From Metallyticus violacea (taxonomy: Eukaryota; Arthropoda; Insecta; Mantodea; Metallyticidae), in assembly GCA_030762175.1 (NCBI GenBank), contig CM060833.1, forward strand, positions 169,584,501 to 169,648,500: 64,000 nt of DNA, in the 5' to 3' direction. This document shows, in pieces, positions 12,011-26,500 of this stretch. Within the stretch, counting starts at the first letter, position 1; each line of letters starts with the position of its first letter. The translations under genes were made by a program, and so were the position numbers. Below the pieces are notes generated by a model, which was not told where the DNA came from, searched no databases, and was given only the letters and a program-made list of their open reading frames with translations.

Positions 12011-12880
12011 AGGACTTTAAGACAATTTTAACTCTCCAGAGGCCCAAAAGGTTCTTTTGCCCAGCTCCCTCAGAAGACACTTCCCAGTTCCGTGTCTCAG
12101 ACTTGCCCCTAAAGAGCTTCCTCGTTGAGGGAAGTTGTTGCTCTAGCTGGGGGTTCACTAATATGTTTCTTAGAAGTAGATTTTGCATTATTAAAATGGT
12201 TTCAACAGGCGCTGTGAGAACCTAGGGGTTTGTAAGTCCACCCAGACGGAGCCACGCATGTAAGACATATACTTTGAAGATTTCCTGGTGTCCAGAGGCC
12301 CCGTTTAGACACACACACCCCTTCAGCACGGGTCGCACTATACTTTCAGGTTGGGCTAGGTGAGCCGCTTCTATCTCGTAATATCTCCGCTGTAGCCACC
12401 CTGGCGGGTGATTGCCAGCTTTACTGCAGTCCACAGGATCACAACACACGGAAGTCCCCCTCCCCATGCGGAGACGTATCTGCAATGCATCAACTTTTTC
12501 TTTAGCATCTGAGTGGAGAAGCAATCTTACTCCTTTATAACATAAAATGCGTCTATGGAACCATGAAAATTAGTGAAGGCTTTGTATTCAAGTTTTTCTG
12601 CTCTCTGGAATTTGCATATAAACATCGTGATATGAAAACAGTTTCAAATTTCTGCTGATGTGCAAGAAATGCTTCATCTTTTGTATCAGCGTCATTCTTT
12701 TCATTCCTGTATTTTTAAAGAATTCCAGAGGGAAATGTGTAGTTATTATCTAAGCGAAGTCCTTCACAGAGAACTATGAAGGATTTCCAGGTGTTTCGGT
12801 GATATTTTAAGCTGCTGATTAAAAAACGTGGGGGGGGGGGGAGTTGCCCTCCCGACTTCAGGCTATAAAAAATTACAATC
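12010..12880. other. Unassigned stretch next to the endonuclease remnant
   Basis: The - strand has open but unrecognised frames (12,222-12,524 and 11,973-12,188) directly upstream of the endonuclease remnant, so it may be the end of that element's ORF1. 12,829-12,841 is a G-run. No domain is seen. Confidence 0.4.
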
Positions 12881-12884
12881 CAAA

Positions 12885-13755
12885 TACCGAGGATGCCAAA
12901 AGAAATGTATGCACACTTTCACGGTAGATATATATTTAATATATTTCGAAGTTTAGACCGAAAAACAACAATGTATAGTATGATGTTCTGTAAACAGATG
13001 TTACATTAAGTTATGCTAGCGTTGCTACAACAAAGATTATCGTTTGAACAGCGGAAAGCAATTTTGAAGTGGTATTGGAAAACTGAGAATGTTGTTGAAA
13101 TTCAAAGGCAATGGAGACGTGTATACAGAACAGAACCGCCGTTGGACTTCTATCTTTGGGGAACTCTTAAGGATGTTGTATACCGTAGAAAACCTGACAG
13201 TTACACTGGCAGCACTTCGGGAAGAAATTGAAACTGCATGTGCTGCAATCGCTGAGGACACTTTCGCAAACATTGCTCAATCAGTAGTTCAACTTTTTTT
13301 TTTCTTTGATTGATTTATTTATGGACGCTCTTTAACAGCTCAGGTCATAAGCGTCCCATTCAACTCAGGGCGCAAAACGGCCGACAAATTTTGCTCAGAG
13401 ACCTCTCTTTCAGGCTTGAGGTTCTTTTTCGTGTCCTAAATGTACGACACGTTGCTTTACTTCCCTTCCGAAGGAAGCCATACTTAGGAATTTTACGCCC
13501 GAAAAAAATCCATCGGTCCTGGCCGGGTTCGAACCCGCGATCTTGGGTGTAGGAGGCAAGTATGGTAACCACCACACCACCAGGACCGACTAGTTCAACG
13601 TACTTAGAAGTATATCGACGCCGATGGTGGGCATTTGAGCAACTGTTGTAAGATGATTGTGCTCATCATTTTCTGTTTGTGTGAATTCAGTTTTCTTATG
13701 TTAACACAGTTTTTTCTTTGCCTGAAATGTGTGTACATTTTTTGCACCCTCTGTA
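12885..13755 (+). mobile_element. Internally deleted DUF4817-type DNA transposon carrying a SINE
   Basis: Ends are imperfect inverted repeats: TACCGAGGATGCCAAAAGAA at 12885 and, on the complement, TACAGAGGGTGCAAAAAATG at 13755. TA flanks fit Tc1/mariner insertion. The + strand encodes LSFEQRKAILKWYWKTENVV (N-terminus) joined almost directly to PPLDFYLWGTLKDVVYRR and LAALREEIETACAAIAEDTF (C-terminus), so the central catalytic region is deleted. After the SINE at 13294-13590 the frame resumes with DADGGH, the family's usual C-terminal end. It is non-autonomous. Confidence 0.88.
13294..13590 (-). repeat. Family-1 SINE, copy 2, with 9-bp target duplication
   Basis: A full copy flanked by TAGTTCAAC at 13285-13293 and 13591-13599. 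It interrupts the DUF4817-type transposon at 12,885-13,755, so it inserted later. CpGs in the head and body are preserved. Confidence 0.96.
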
Positions 13756-14511
13756 TATTTTTACATTGAATTTCCACCATTGCTAAACTTTTAATTAAGA
13801 ATCCAAGTGACTGAAAACAAATTTGGCGAGAAATGTATATTTATTGGGTACAACAATTAAATGTTTTCATTATTGTTATTATCTAGTTATTTCAGATAAA
13901 TAAAACGAATTTTATGATTGAACAAGGTGAATTTGAGAGTAAATCTAATGGTGCACTCTCATACTTAATCTTGCTTTCAACACTTTTTTAACTTTGTTTG
14001 GGATGACTACTTAAGGATGGGTCAGAAATAGCAAACTTCAAAGACTGGGGTAAGATTAACCGAAGAATCATAAGCAATTCACCATCACTAGCATTTCTCG
14101 CAGCAGGCAAGTCTTCTGCCATGCGCTGTGTTTTATTAGAAAAGAAAGAAAATAGTGTTTGTTGTTTCAGTAACACTTCTTTCGATAACACCGCACAGCG
14201 CAAGCACGTCACTCTTCCACAGTAAATGTTTAGTTACAAACCGTTAAAACAGCTGCAACTGCAAGAAGTTGGAATTCGTTACAACAGTAGAAACTTATTA
14301 CATTACACCAGCCCTGCCGTTCTAAATGTGCCCATTGTTGAGTTTCAAAAGGAATTTTATTACACATTAAAGCTGTTATCGAAATGGACAATAATTTAAA
14401 TCATTCGTTATTTTGACATTAAATTATAAATATTATGTATAATATATATTTATATATTACAATCCTGAATATAGCTATGCTAATTTTATTTTGTATTTTT
14501 TCTTGTTTTAG

Positions 14512-14558
14512 GTGTATTGCATCTTATTTCTCCTTTGCCTGTACCAGAAAACTATCAG
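14512..14558 (+). CDS. CBM14 gene, coding exon with probable end of signal peptide
   Basis: A 47-bp exon with a strong polypyrimidine tract and AG before it and GTAAGC after it. It enters in phase 2 and leaves in phase 0, which matches the next exon. It encodes 15 residues, [15 protein letters not shown], whose hydrophobic start followed by Pro-rich residues looks like the end of a signal peptide. The exon with the initiator Met must lie upstream; I could not identify it. Short exons like this are easy to mispredict, so the call rests on phase fit and splice-site quality. Confidence 0.6.
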
Positions 14559-17500
14559 GTAAGCTCGTTACTTACAAAATTAACAACTAATACACTTGCT
14601 GTTATTTTTAGAGGGAAACCATCATTATACATGGACATTCAATAAATAATGCAACGCATTCTTTCTCTTTCTCCCTCTTAATACGAGAACTAAAACAGTT
14701 TGAAATGCCCTGGATTCTTCCTTAGTTCTTTGGCTATGCAGTGCTGTTTTTACAATGTGATCTCCACACAAATCTATGGTTTTGCGTTTTCTAGATGCCA
14801 GAGCCTGTACGGCTTCGCGGTATATCTGTAGATCTATCATTCAGCCATCTTCGTTCTGCGGCTATATCATCGTTCAATCTGCAAATGGCATCCTATGGAG
14901 GACCAAAGAGATAGAAATTGGATGCAAGTTCAGTTTTTTTGGTATATGTGAAAATAGAATCCTCTGTAGTTAAGTGATCTCTTCTAAGGTGGGTGCATTT
15001 TTTCGCGTTGTCATGAAGAAATATGGTCAAATTTTCCTGAGAACGAATGTGATGGGACCGTTTCAAATTCCGATATACACTTCAGAGATAACTGTTTATC
15101 ACGAGGCTAACACATCGATCAATATAATCCCTTCGGAGTTGCAGAAAAATGTGTCCATGACCATAAGGCTAAGGGTATTTTGAGTTAAGTGCTCAATTTT
15201 GTTGAGTAAGTTTATCATAAACAAAGATAAGTTGCATTGTATAGTACAATTGTTGTAAAAAGAATGTTAACATATGTTTGTGAAGATTCTGTGCGCACGT
15301 TCAAGAAATATTTCTTCCTCCATACTTGAACAATGAGGCGGATTCCGGCTGAGAAAGAAGAGGTCGTTCTAGACGAACTTTTTCTTCTTTTTTTAATGGT
15401 GCTTAACTGCCATTTTTTACTCTTGAGGCATCACAGGTGGTGGACACTGATGATACATGAAATGTTAATTGGGATCTTTTTTTTAAAGAAAGGAAGCGTT
15501 CCAGGCCTAAGTTTAGGTTGCCTCCCCGGCTTTTGCCATTTATGAGACAGAGGAAAACCTGCAAGAAACATCAATTAGGGAGGACGGTCCTGGTGGGAAT
15601 CGAACTCCAGACCTCCGCTCGCAATTCCGGCCTTAGCGACCTCGGCCACTTTAGCGATAAATCTGGCGTGAAGGAATGATTTGCACTGTGGAAAGTCGTG
15701 GATTGAACGTTGGCCAGTAGCCTAACAGATACAGATAATAATCGGAAAACGGAGGAATGCGCTGTAAACCGGGAACAGATAGACAAAGGCTTTGGGATGC
15801 CATTCTATTGATTGCCTTTTGATCTCAGCCTCGAAGAAGAGCAAGCAACAATAGGTTTGCTTCTCTGTTTCTCAGGTTTCAAGAGATCCATTTTGTGCAA
15901 TTCTTTAAATGTTCTTGCAGCCTTTTCGTCAAACGACTAATGGTACGTTTATCTTGTGGATCTCTTGATATACGTTTCTTAAACGCCTCGGAATATTTGC
16001 GATATCAATTTTCCCATTAGAAATTCAGTTACTGTTATTTTAGAACTCGCACCACCCAGAGACTCCATGTTCAAATCTAACAGCATTACTGCAACATAGT
16101 CAAAGCACACCAGAACAAGTGCGAAAGTTCAAGCATATCACATATAAAATAGTGTATTTTCTAAGATAAACGGCCAAGAAGGCAGAAAAAAAATTGTTTT
16201 GAATTTTTTATTGAATGCCCTATGGGAGACTGCTGCTACTGAGACTAAGGAAACAATTTATCCCCCAATAAAGTACATTCTCTTTATATTTTAAGCTTAA
16301 TGTTCATACATACTGATATTTCTGTATTTCTTTGCAGATTTCAAATACGCTGCTGGATAGTTTTTCCTGTAATGATAAAGAAGAGGGTTTTTACCGGCAC
16401 CCTATTTCATGCAGTCTCTATTATAGGTCAGTAATCATACATATTCTATATACTTCAGTTAGAGTTCGTCCTGGTGGTCTAGTGGTAACCATTCTAGCCT
16501 TGTAGACCCAAGGTTGTGAGTTCAAACCTGCCAGGGTTGATGGGATTTTTAGGACATTAAAATTATAAATATGGCTTTTTTCGGAAGTAAAGCCTTGATT
16601 CTGACATGTGAAATAACCTCAAACAAAGAAGAGACCTCTGAGCAAAATTTGTAGGTCATTTCATGCTCATGAGTAGAAATAAATTGTAATGATCAAGATG
16701 TTAAAGAGCGTCCTTAAATAAAATAAGCCTAATACTGCAGATAGAATAATATGTACTTGGAGAAGAAGGAACAAAAACTAAATGCCAAATCAAAACCTTT
16801 TTATTTGTTATATTGACTTCTCATGGTATGTATGACTCTATCTAGTTTATCTACAGGCTGAAGATGGGAGGGATCACTCCCGAAACATATGTTTAGATTT
16901 TTATGTAAGTGAATGGAGTTAGTGTGAAAAAAACTGTATTACATTGTTTATTCAGTATTAGTATTTTTGTTAGCCTAACCTAATCTAACATAGCCTAAAT
17001 TTCCCTTTTATTTAATGTAAAAGAAAACTAGTATGTTTGGGAAAGAATGATATTAGAATTAATTTCTCCATCATGAATTTGAGTCAAAATCTATTCACAA
17101 AATTTATTCCTGGCTGCAGCATAACATGTTCTTGCACTATAGTAATTTTGTAGGATTTTAAATTAAGTAACTTCATAGACATTTTAACAGAATTATAGGA
17201 AATTTCCATATGCTGGGAAAGACCTTGAATCTACTTTTTAGGGGCTTCTCAAGTTAGACTCTGATAACATTTGGAAATTTCTCCTGAAATAATCTCCTGA
17301 CAGCATTCTGTATACAAACATATAAATCATAAAGGAACACTTGTTGAGGAATAGAATAATTAGGCCTTTTATTTTCCAATTTGTCTTTCCTAGCAGACTA
17401 TATATTAAAAAAAACTTTTAGTGTTCACTCTCACTTTTCATACATAATTGGCTTCCTAATATGTTTGCAGGTGTTATAAAAATCATTCTAGCCAGCAACA

Positions 17501-20500
17501 TAAAAATTACTCTGAAGAAATTTTTATTAAAATGCTAAAAGCCTGTACAGGAATCACAGATGTGTATGTTTTATAAACCATATGTTATAGTCAGCTCTTG
17601 TAATAAAAAACTATGTAAATTCATTTGATAATAGCAAATCTATGCATGAATGTATTTACAGCATTATATAACTACCAGCATAATGCTCTACTAAGCTGCT
17701 GTCCTATTACTGCTGTTACCTCTGTAGTGCATTCAGCCTAACTGTTGCATTCAGATATCTCCAACTTCTTTAAAGTACCTAATTTAAAGTGTTTTCCTTG
17801 TTGTGTGTATTTCTAATGCTTGCTAACTAAATGATATTAAGTCACAAATATATCCATCACAACAATAATTTATAAAAATGAAGAATTTTGTAAATGAATT
17901 ATACATTTTGTAAGACATATTTTGGGAAAGTTGTTTAAAGATAAAGGATAACATAAACAATTTAAATTAGGTGCTTTATAGACAACCAATGCACAGGAAC
18001 AGAAATTGTTAATTGACAAACTCATTTTTTTACAAGTCACATTATGGACCTTTCTGCCCTTTGCCTTTTTACATCATAATTATATGATTTTGTACATAGA
18101 GCTGGTTTCTCATTCTTACCCACTTTTTGCATCTTTTGGCACAATAGTGTGCTACTATTTGCAGTTTGCTGCTTAATGGAAATTATACGGAAATAAATAA
18201 TATTTAATAATTCAAAATATTTAAATACATGCTTAACCTAGATGTTCTTTTGATCCTGCTGATGTTAAATAGCCTCTAACAAGGGTCTGTGCAAAATCAA
18301 ATTTTAATGTAATGAGTTCAGAAAAGATATCTTTCATCTGTCAGTATATGTTCTAGAGTCCAAATTATTTTTTTTTATTTAGAAAGTGTAAAACATGCTC
18401 GATAAATATTAAAACTTAATGTGCATGTTATTCAAATTTTAAAAATGTTTTTCATTACAGGACATTAGTAGGATGTAATAAATCAAGGATAAAAAATTAC
18501 CTGGTTTTATTTAAAAGCAGTAATGAGGTTATTCAGTCATTTACTTTCACATCAATATGGTAAAACATTGACAAAATTTGTTCTAGAATATTTTCAAAAT
18601 TCAAAACTTTTAACTGAAATGATTTTAGCCAAAGGTATTTTTATTAAAAAGAACAAAAAATATTTATTGCAAAGACTTTTTTTGCAAAAGATTGTTATAT
18701 GAGCTTTAATCATTTTACTAATTGAAGTAGAATCAATATGCACATTAGATAGAAGATGTGCTTAGTTTGTCTTTCAACAATTGCTTCATATTTACCTCCT
18801 GGAAAAAGATGTAAATCCTCTTGCAATTTTCCTGATTTTAAAATAAAATATTTACAGTGCACAGGCTGAAATTATTTTGAGTGTCTTACTCCAGTTTTTG
18901 TCAAAGTTCTTAATGTTCTATTGTAATTCAGCTGCCTTTGATTCCTCTTCCATCTCTTGTTTGGAAAATTCATTGATGTCGGTAAAAGGTAATTTATATG
19001 TTCTGTTTCAGCCCTAGGCTCTATTACTAAGGCACTTGTGATTTATCTAAAATTTTATTTTTCCCTCATTTTTCAACATAGTTTTCTTGAAGACTACTAC
19101 TCTTTTCCCAGTAATGCTCTATAATTTCTAGTGCTGACTGATAGAACAGCTGTAAAACTGCTGAAAATCACTGATTTATAGCCTCTGAACTGTATAATCT
19201 GATGACGGTTTCCTTTCATAAAGCTTTTCTTTCATTTTCAGAATAGCCAGAAAATAAAAGATGTATGGGTTGAAGTATTGTTCTTTAAAAAAGGCCTACA
19301 CCCTGTACTTTTTATGTTTCTATTTCTTTTGTTGCATTTTAGACTTCAGGAGCATAGGGATGGATCCATGTTTCATCCACAGTCACAAATCTTAAAAGAC
19401 ATTTTTATTTTTCCAAAAATATATAAAATATTGTTCACAAATGTTGATTTACAATTACTTACTTTAGAATAGTGTCAACATTCTAGCCTGCAGTTAATGT
19501 TTTTAATTTCTATTTCTTTACTCTTAAAATATCATACAGACAGGACTTGAATTCCTGTTTCCTCTAGTACCTGCTTCATAGACACTTGTGGATGTTTTGT
19601 TTTGTTTTGTTTTTTTTTATTGTGTTTAATGCCAATTTTTACAGGCGGTGGACACTGATGATATTGAAATGAAATGACAAATTGGGAAAGGATTTTTAAA
19701 GGAAGGAAACTTTCCAGGCCTAAGTTTAGGATACCTCCCTGGCATTTGCCATTTATGAGGACTGAGGAAAACCTGGAAAAACCTCAGTCAGGGAGGACAG
19801 TTTTGGTGGGATTTGAACCCCAAACCTCCTGCTCATGAGTCCATGCCTTAACGACCTCAGCTACCCAAGGTGATACTTGATGTTGCAACAGATTCATCTT
19901 ATTTATGTGTTCTTCTGTTGTGACAATTTTTCAAGGACCATTACCATGCTCATTTTCATAGAATGTTACAATTAAACTCACAATCTTCTTTAACAGAATC
20001 TGCTAACCCATCTTGATGAATTTTGAAGGAGACATTCTCTTAATTTGCATTCTTATATCATGTTCTTTGCTCAATCTACTCCATTTTCCTAGTGAGTAAG
20101 CACCTCTGATTTCATCAAATGTAATGGCATAATGCAACATTGAATTTGAAACTGAGCAGATGATATTTATGCTTTTCAGGTATCCTTATGTCATATAATA
20201 AAAAATGTTCGGTCAACATTAGGTCAATGGATCAGATGCAGAGCACAAGTATCACTTTTTTTTGAGATATCATGTACTTTCTTGAAATTTCTAATAAAAG
20301 TAGGCAAAGCTATGAAATTCCTTTGCTGTTTGTAAAGACCATAATTGCAAATTCCAGTTGTGAAACCATAGCCATAATCTCTGGGCTGATCATTGAGCAG
20401 TTTTTGTCAGTAACTGTGGATACAAAAGTCTAAAAGTTGACAGTAACATGATTACCATTTCTGATCTTGGCATATTGGAATCTGTAGTAAGGGGCTTCAT

Positions 20501-23500
20501 TTTAAATCTAACACTTTTGATCTAGACAAAAATGTTTCCTTGTAAGTAAATATATTTGTAATGACTTAACATTAAACAATGGCAAATGAATAAATATATG
20601 TACCACTATGAATGATATTACAAAAATCTGAAACAGAAAGAATATACTCATATTATCTGTCCCAGGTAGAAGTGATGACACATATTGTGTAACCTTATGT
20701 TCAAAATAAATAGTTCATGAACTAAGTATCAACTAGTGAATATGGCAATATGTGACAGGTTGGTTCCCAGAATGGTATGAATGTATAACCTTGACATGGC
20801 AGGTGTCGCACAGGACAGCGAGAGGTATACAAATGTATAGAAGGCTACAAATTCAATGAAGCTGTGGGGCAGTGTGAGAAAAATGCTTCATGTGACTTCA
20901 GTACATGCTGGAATCTTGGAAATGGCATATACCCAAACTACACTTCATCATGTCAAAATTTCATCAGGTACATATGTGCATATTTATGTAAACAATTTTT
21001 TAAAATATAATTTTACTGAGGCTGTTAATATGTTTTTCATGTTTAAAAAAAGCATAAAAAGTTATAATATATTTACTCTAATAAAGACCAGTTTAATGAA
21101 TAATTACTTTTAATGCATTTATGTAGTAATTTATGAAAGTTAATTACTTTATAGTAACCTCTGTTCTTAGTATGTTGTGACACTTTATTGCTTTATGAGA
21201 TTGTTTGATCATATTCAGCTTTCTCTTCAATTTATTTCTTATCAAAATATTTAAAGATAATTGTTACAGAGCCTTCAACTATTTATATGTTTAATATCAG
21301 AGTTATCTCTGATATTAAATTTATAAAGATAATTTTATATAATCATATGCAATCTGAACATAATGGCTATAGTTATAAACTTTGTTGCTCACTTACCAAT
21401 TACTTACTATGCTGCACACTGGTAGCATCTGTGCTTCTGCTCTGCTTCCAAAAACATCCAAATAATCTTACCATACAAGAGATTTCAATTTATTGCAGTA
21501 TATTATGGCATAATACATGTAAGTATGAAGCTACAGCTAAAAATAATTACAGTAAAAATAGATTCCATACATGTTCATGTAATATGTGTGCAATAATTAA
21601 TAATATATATATTACATTAGGGTTGCAGGACAAAATGTGCAAATAAAGATTATAATAAATCAGACATATAAAAATGACCAAAAACAGTATAATATGTATA
21701 GTAAGGATAACCTTTAGATTACAATGAGTAGTCGTTTATAAGATATGTGCTATGAAATTAAGATCTAAATTACAAAAAATATTCATCAGTGCTACAATAG
21801 GCTTTATCTATTAAATAATGTTCCAAAACTTTCTTGAATTTAACGTGATTATTGCAGGACTTGATTTCTTTAGATGATGGAGTTGTTATCCTCCCTCAGC
21901 TAAACAGGTATTGTATTGGAAAAGTACATTCTAACTGACACCACCAATCACTGCAACATTTCTGCTTTCATTGATATTATTTTCCTTTACATTATGAAAC
22001 CCCCATTTGTATTAATTTCATAAGTAATTTTATTGGCGAGCATTCATCATTTGTGCCAATTTTTTATAGTTTTAAATTATCTTTTCATTCCTGTTCTTTG
22101 TCTTGCACTGAACCAGTTGATTCAAATTTGAGCAAAATAACATGAATTGCAGTTTTGGAAGCAGATATGGTCATGAAAGTTCTGAATGACTTTTGCATAC
22201 ACATAGCAACATGATTTGCATTTAAAATTATGTTTGCACACAAAAAATGTGTTACTCTAAAGTCAATTGCATAATCTCTGATAATGAATCTATACTGCCC
22301 TGAGACTGACCAGCACAGGTTCAGAAATTACTGTTCCAGGGCATGAAAAAGGGTGGAGGGAAGTGGAATTGAAGTAAAGGTGCAGTCAGCTGCAATACAC
22401 CTAGTAGCCAAGATGTAAAACACTGTGTGAGCATACAACAGTTTTAAGTAAAGGCCTATAGATAGAAAAGGTGTCATCATATATAAGCATAAACTACACA
22501 ACATTCTTTATATTCAGACATTGTGTCAGACTATTTCTGTTAATAATCTTCTATAAAAAGTACTTTATGAATTAACAACAATGACAATATTGTATGCAGA
22601 AATTGCTATACCAACTTTTAATAATTTTTCAAATTTTTTGAAAAAATCATATGGTAAACACAATGTACCAATTTTATAAACATACCAGTTTCAATTTTTC
22701 CTAATGCACATTTATCTTTTTGTGAAAAATAAATGTTTTTAATGAAAAAGAAATACATTATAACTTTTAATTTACTTCTGCTAGCTTGTAAAATCCAACA
22801 CTCAATATAAATACTTTTTTATGATTGTATTAATTTTCTGTACCTTTGATGATAAATATCTGGTCTTTCGCTGGCTGTCAGCTCATGGTTTTCTCTTATA
22901 ACTTTAAAATTATGGACAGATCCAAGAAGAGATGGCTGGAGGAACTTTGAATTTGGAACAGGCAACCATTTTTCTAATCCTACAATTAAGATGATGGTAA
23001 TGAAGTTTCAAACTAGTAAACTTGATTCCAAACATACCTTTGTGCACCAAAAGCATGATTACAAAAGGTCAAGAATGGCGGAATTGGTGTCTTGCCTGTG
23101 TATTATTGATTGCATTTTGCTGTCTTTGATGATAATGTGGTACATCTGAATGTGCTGCTATTACAACATCATTGTGCTTTTGATTTACAAGCAATACAGT
23201 TTGCAAATTACAGTATGAACTCATCTATAGTGATATAATGCTTGTTTATTGTCTGCATGAACTTGAAAACCATGTCAGTATAAAGAGTACAAATGGCAGT
23301 TTTGAGTTTGGAAAGCGCCAGAAAAATTCTTTCTGCAGTGTCTGGTGAAGAAACCAGAAACCATTGGAGCATTTTTAAGAAAGGACATGAATGAGAAGCA
23401 TTGGCACAGAAGATAAAATACATATGGCAGGCCTCCCAAATATGTTGTTGCATAAACTATAATGTGATGAAACATTTGGGGAGTGATGTATTCTGTCACA

Positions 23501-26500
23501 ACAGTTCATTCTTGGATCCATTCTCCATACAATGATGGATACTGCAGTCTACATGGAAATCTTCCATGAGTTTATGGAGTTTGGATGATGAACTCCAACT
23601 GATCACTGGCTATTTTCAATGGGTTGCTGCAACCAAGCACATCTCCAATGTCAGTATGACTGAACTAGTTTAATTTTTTTGAAGAATACTTCTTATGGGA
23701 CATGCCGAAACTGAAAATATTGTAGCAAATCATGGACTGTCATAAAACTGCAAGAAAGCATCTAGCAGGAAATTCAGGCTATTACTCTTGATGTGTTGAT
23801 GAATTGCTTCCATAGCATGGAAAGGCACATGCAGTCATTCCTTGATGCACCTTCATAATTTGCTAAGGGATCATCAGATGCTTGTCTTACACCAAGGTAT
23901 GTCTGTAGCAAATGTTATTGAATTAATTTTGTTACTTTAAAGGTTAAAAGGGAAAATCAGAGACTAAGAGTGAAACACCCTAAATTATGTTTAATTTGAC
24001 AAGATTTAAAACGTAATATATTTTAAAATGTGTTCCTTTAGATGTGAAGAAAGTGAACTTGTTCAGAGAGTGGAGTGTGCCAACGGTGAGAGATTCAGCA
24101 CAAGGGCAGGTCGCTGTACTAGTGAATCTGATGGGACATGCATAGAACCAATATGTAATGCACCAGGCTGCTTTGCTTTGCCTGGAACCTCATGCAGACT
24201 TTACTACAAATGTGATTCACAAGGCAAAAGAACACACTATTCTTGTCCTGGAGAAACAGTATTTGATGTGAAGAAACAGGTTGGTCCTAGAGGAGAAAAA
24301 ATAATTAATATATTAGATAGCTGTTTCTGTGATTATTAAACCATATTTCTGAACATCACCTTAATTTATACCTCTGTATTTCATTTCCACTGCAGAATAC
24401 TGTGCAGATCAAAAAACCATCAGTCTTAGCCACAAATACTGTTTTGTACTAATTGTTAACCTAAACATTATAGAAATCTTAAATATGATTATGCAGAATG
24501 TAATATAATTATTTATATTTTTATACAGCACTCATCCAACCCAAAAATGTTCAGCAATACTTTGGATTAACATTTAAAATTGAAATAAAACTTAACATTT
24601 GAACAATTTAGGATCTTATTAAAATGTTAATTGAATCTTTCACAGTGAAGCCAATCATATTATTGTTTTATTGTATAATTTAGTTGATCATACAATAATA
24701 TCAATTTAGGATCTATTTAAAAGACATTTTTAAATATATAAAAATATTAAAATTGAAAGTATTAATTCAATTTATTTTATTTGTAGAAGTGTGTGAAGAA
24801 TGCACAGTGTTTTGAGCCATTATGTGTTGGTCGCATCAATGGCTGGTACCCAGATACATCACATGAATGTCGTCGATCATTTCATTGTGAAGGAGGTGAA
24901 TTGAAAGCAGTACGTGGATGTTCTCCTAATACTCTAAGCCAAGGTGATACCTGTATAGCAGAAGATCTTGCTTCTTGTGGTGCCCCTGAGACCACAGCAG
25001 TTTTGACATCTGTTAAATGTGAAGGACTTCAGAATGGCCCTTATGCTAGTTCAGACTGCAGAGGTTATTTTCGCTGCAATAAAGGTCAAGTAGTGGAACA
25101 AGGAATGTGTCCCCGCGGCACTAGACATAATGGACATATGTGCATTCCATCAGTCTTAGCTTTATGTCCAGAAGATAAATGTCTTGCAAAGGAAGATGGT
25201 TTCCACTCTGACTTCAGTAAGGGATGCAATGCTTTTTTTATGTGTTTAAATGAAAAGCTTATAATAGAAGGAAGATGTCCATCTCAGCACATATGGAATG
25301 GCACAGCATGCACTGGTAAGGCTATTATGTTTCAATGTATAAACTTGAACTATGTTAATCTGTATAAATATGTGTACTTGTAACTCAGGTTTTTATCTAC
25401 TAAAGATGCAGAAAAATAAAAAATGAATTAATAAGCATTAAAATAGTGCTTAAATTCATAAAAACCTATTAGAAACCCAGTAGCATGGTTGTCCTTAGAG
25501 CCAAGGTTAAGAAGCCACCTTTAATCTCAGGTATTTTCATCATTGAATAGGTTGGAGCAATACAAACATTTTTGGTTAACTCTTCAATTGTCATTATGCT
25601 TGATAAACACCAAGACCTTTATTGATGGAATCCTCTTGAGAAAAGTTATCTTTCCCACCCAGGTTCACACCAATGCAAAAATAAATTTGCTGGTTTGAAG
25701 CATTATATCTTAGAATGGTTAAGAATCAATTTATTAATAAGTATATTCTGATATTATCCAAATTCAGATACAGTGTATCCTATTATCTTTGGGAAAGAAA
25801 CATTTAACATGTGGAAGTTCACATGTTGTGAAATTTGGTTGAATAAAGACCAGGACCTACCCTTTGCAGTAGATGTCAATAATGCAGGGTATTTTACAAT
25901 CAGAAACCTGATTCAAATGATTAAAGTGTACTAACTTTCGAGTCAATCACAAGTATATTAATTTAAACTGAATATTATGCATAGCTAGGGATTTTTGTAG
26001 TTGTTACTTCCATTTTCTAGTAAATTTGTTTTCATTATATTCCATTGTTTATTATTGTAGCATAGAAAAACATTTTTTAAATTCCCAGGTAGTAGCACAT
26101 TTGCTTGTTATCAGGTGGGCCAGGGTTTGACATGTTAAGACATGTTGCATGGGTAAGATTTTTTATGGAATTTTTTCTTACCTGAAACCCTAAGTAATAT
26201 TAGATGCTAAGGACTCTGGACTCGTTTGTCATCATTTCATCTTGAAAGACTTTGGCAGTTGGTAGGACATTAAATGCTTACAAAAATGTTTTCAATTAAT
26301 GAATATGTGAATAGAATTATTATTTGTGGGAAATGTAGCAGGAAATAATACAAAAATAACAGATTGTATTGTTATCCATCAGACTTAAACTAAAGCTTTT
26401 TCTTGATAAGGAATTACTAAGACATAAAAAGGCATTACTAGTGACCATAATTCAGAGCAGCGTTAGAATATGTTGATCCAAACTCACATACTGGTAATGA

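Noticed and set aside
12829..12841. G-runs here and at 6,607
   Set aside because: Single homopolymers; I saw no spaced G-tract set that would support a quadruplex claim.
21287..21646. 119-codon open frame in intron
   Set aside because: Composition is that of AT-rich intron, and the Cys are scattered without CBM14 spacing, so it is not an extra exon.
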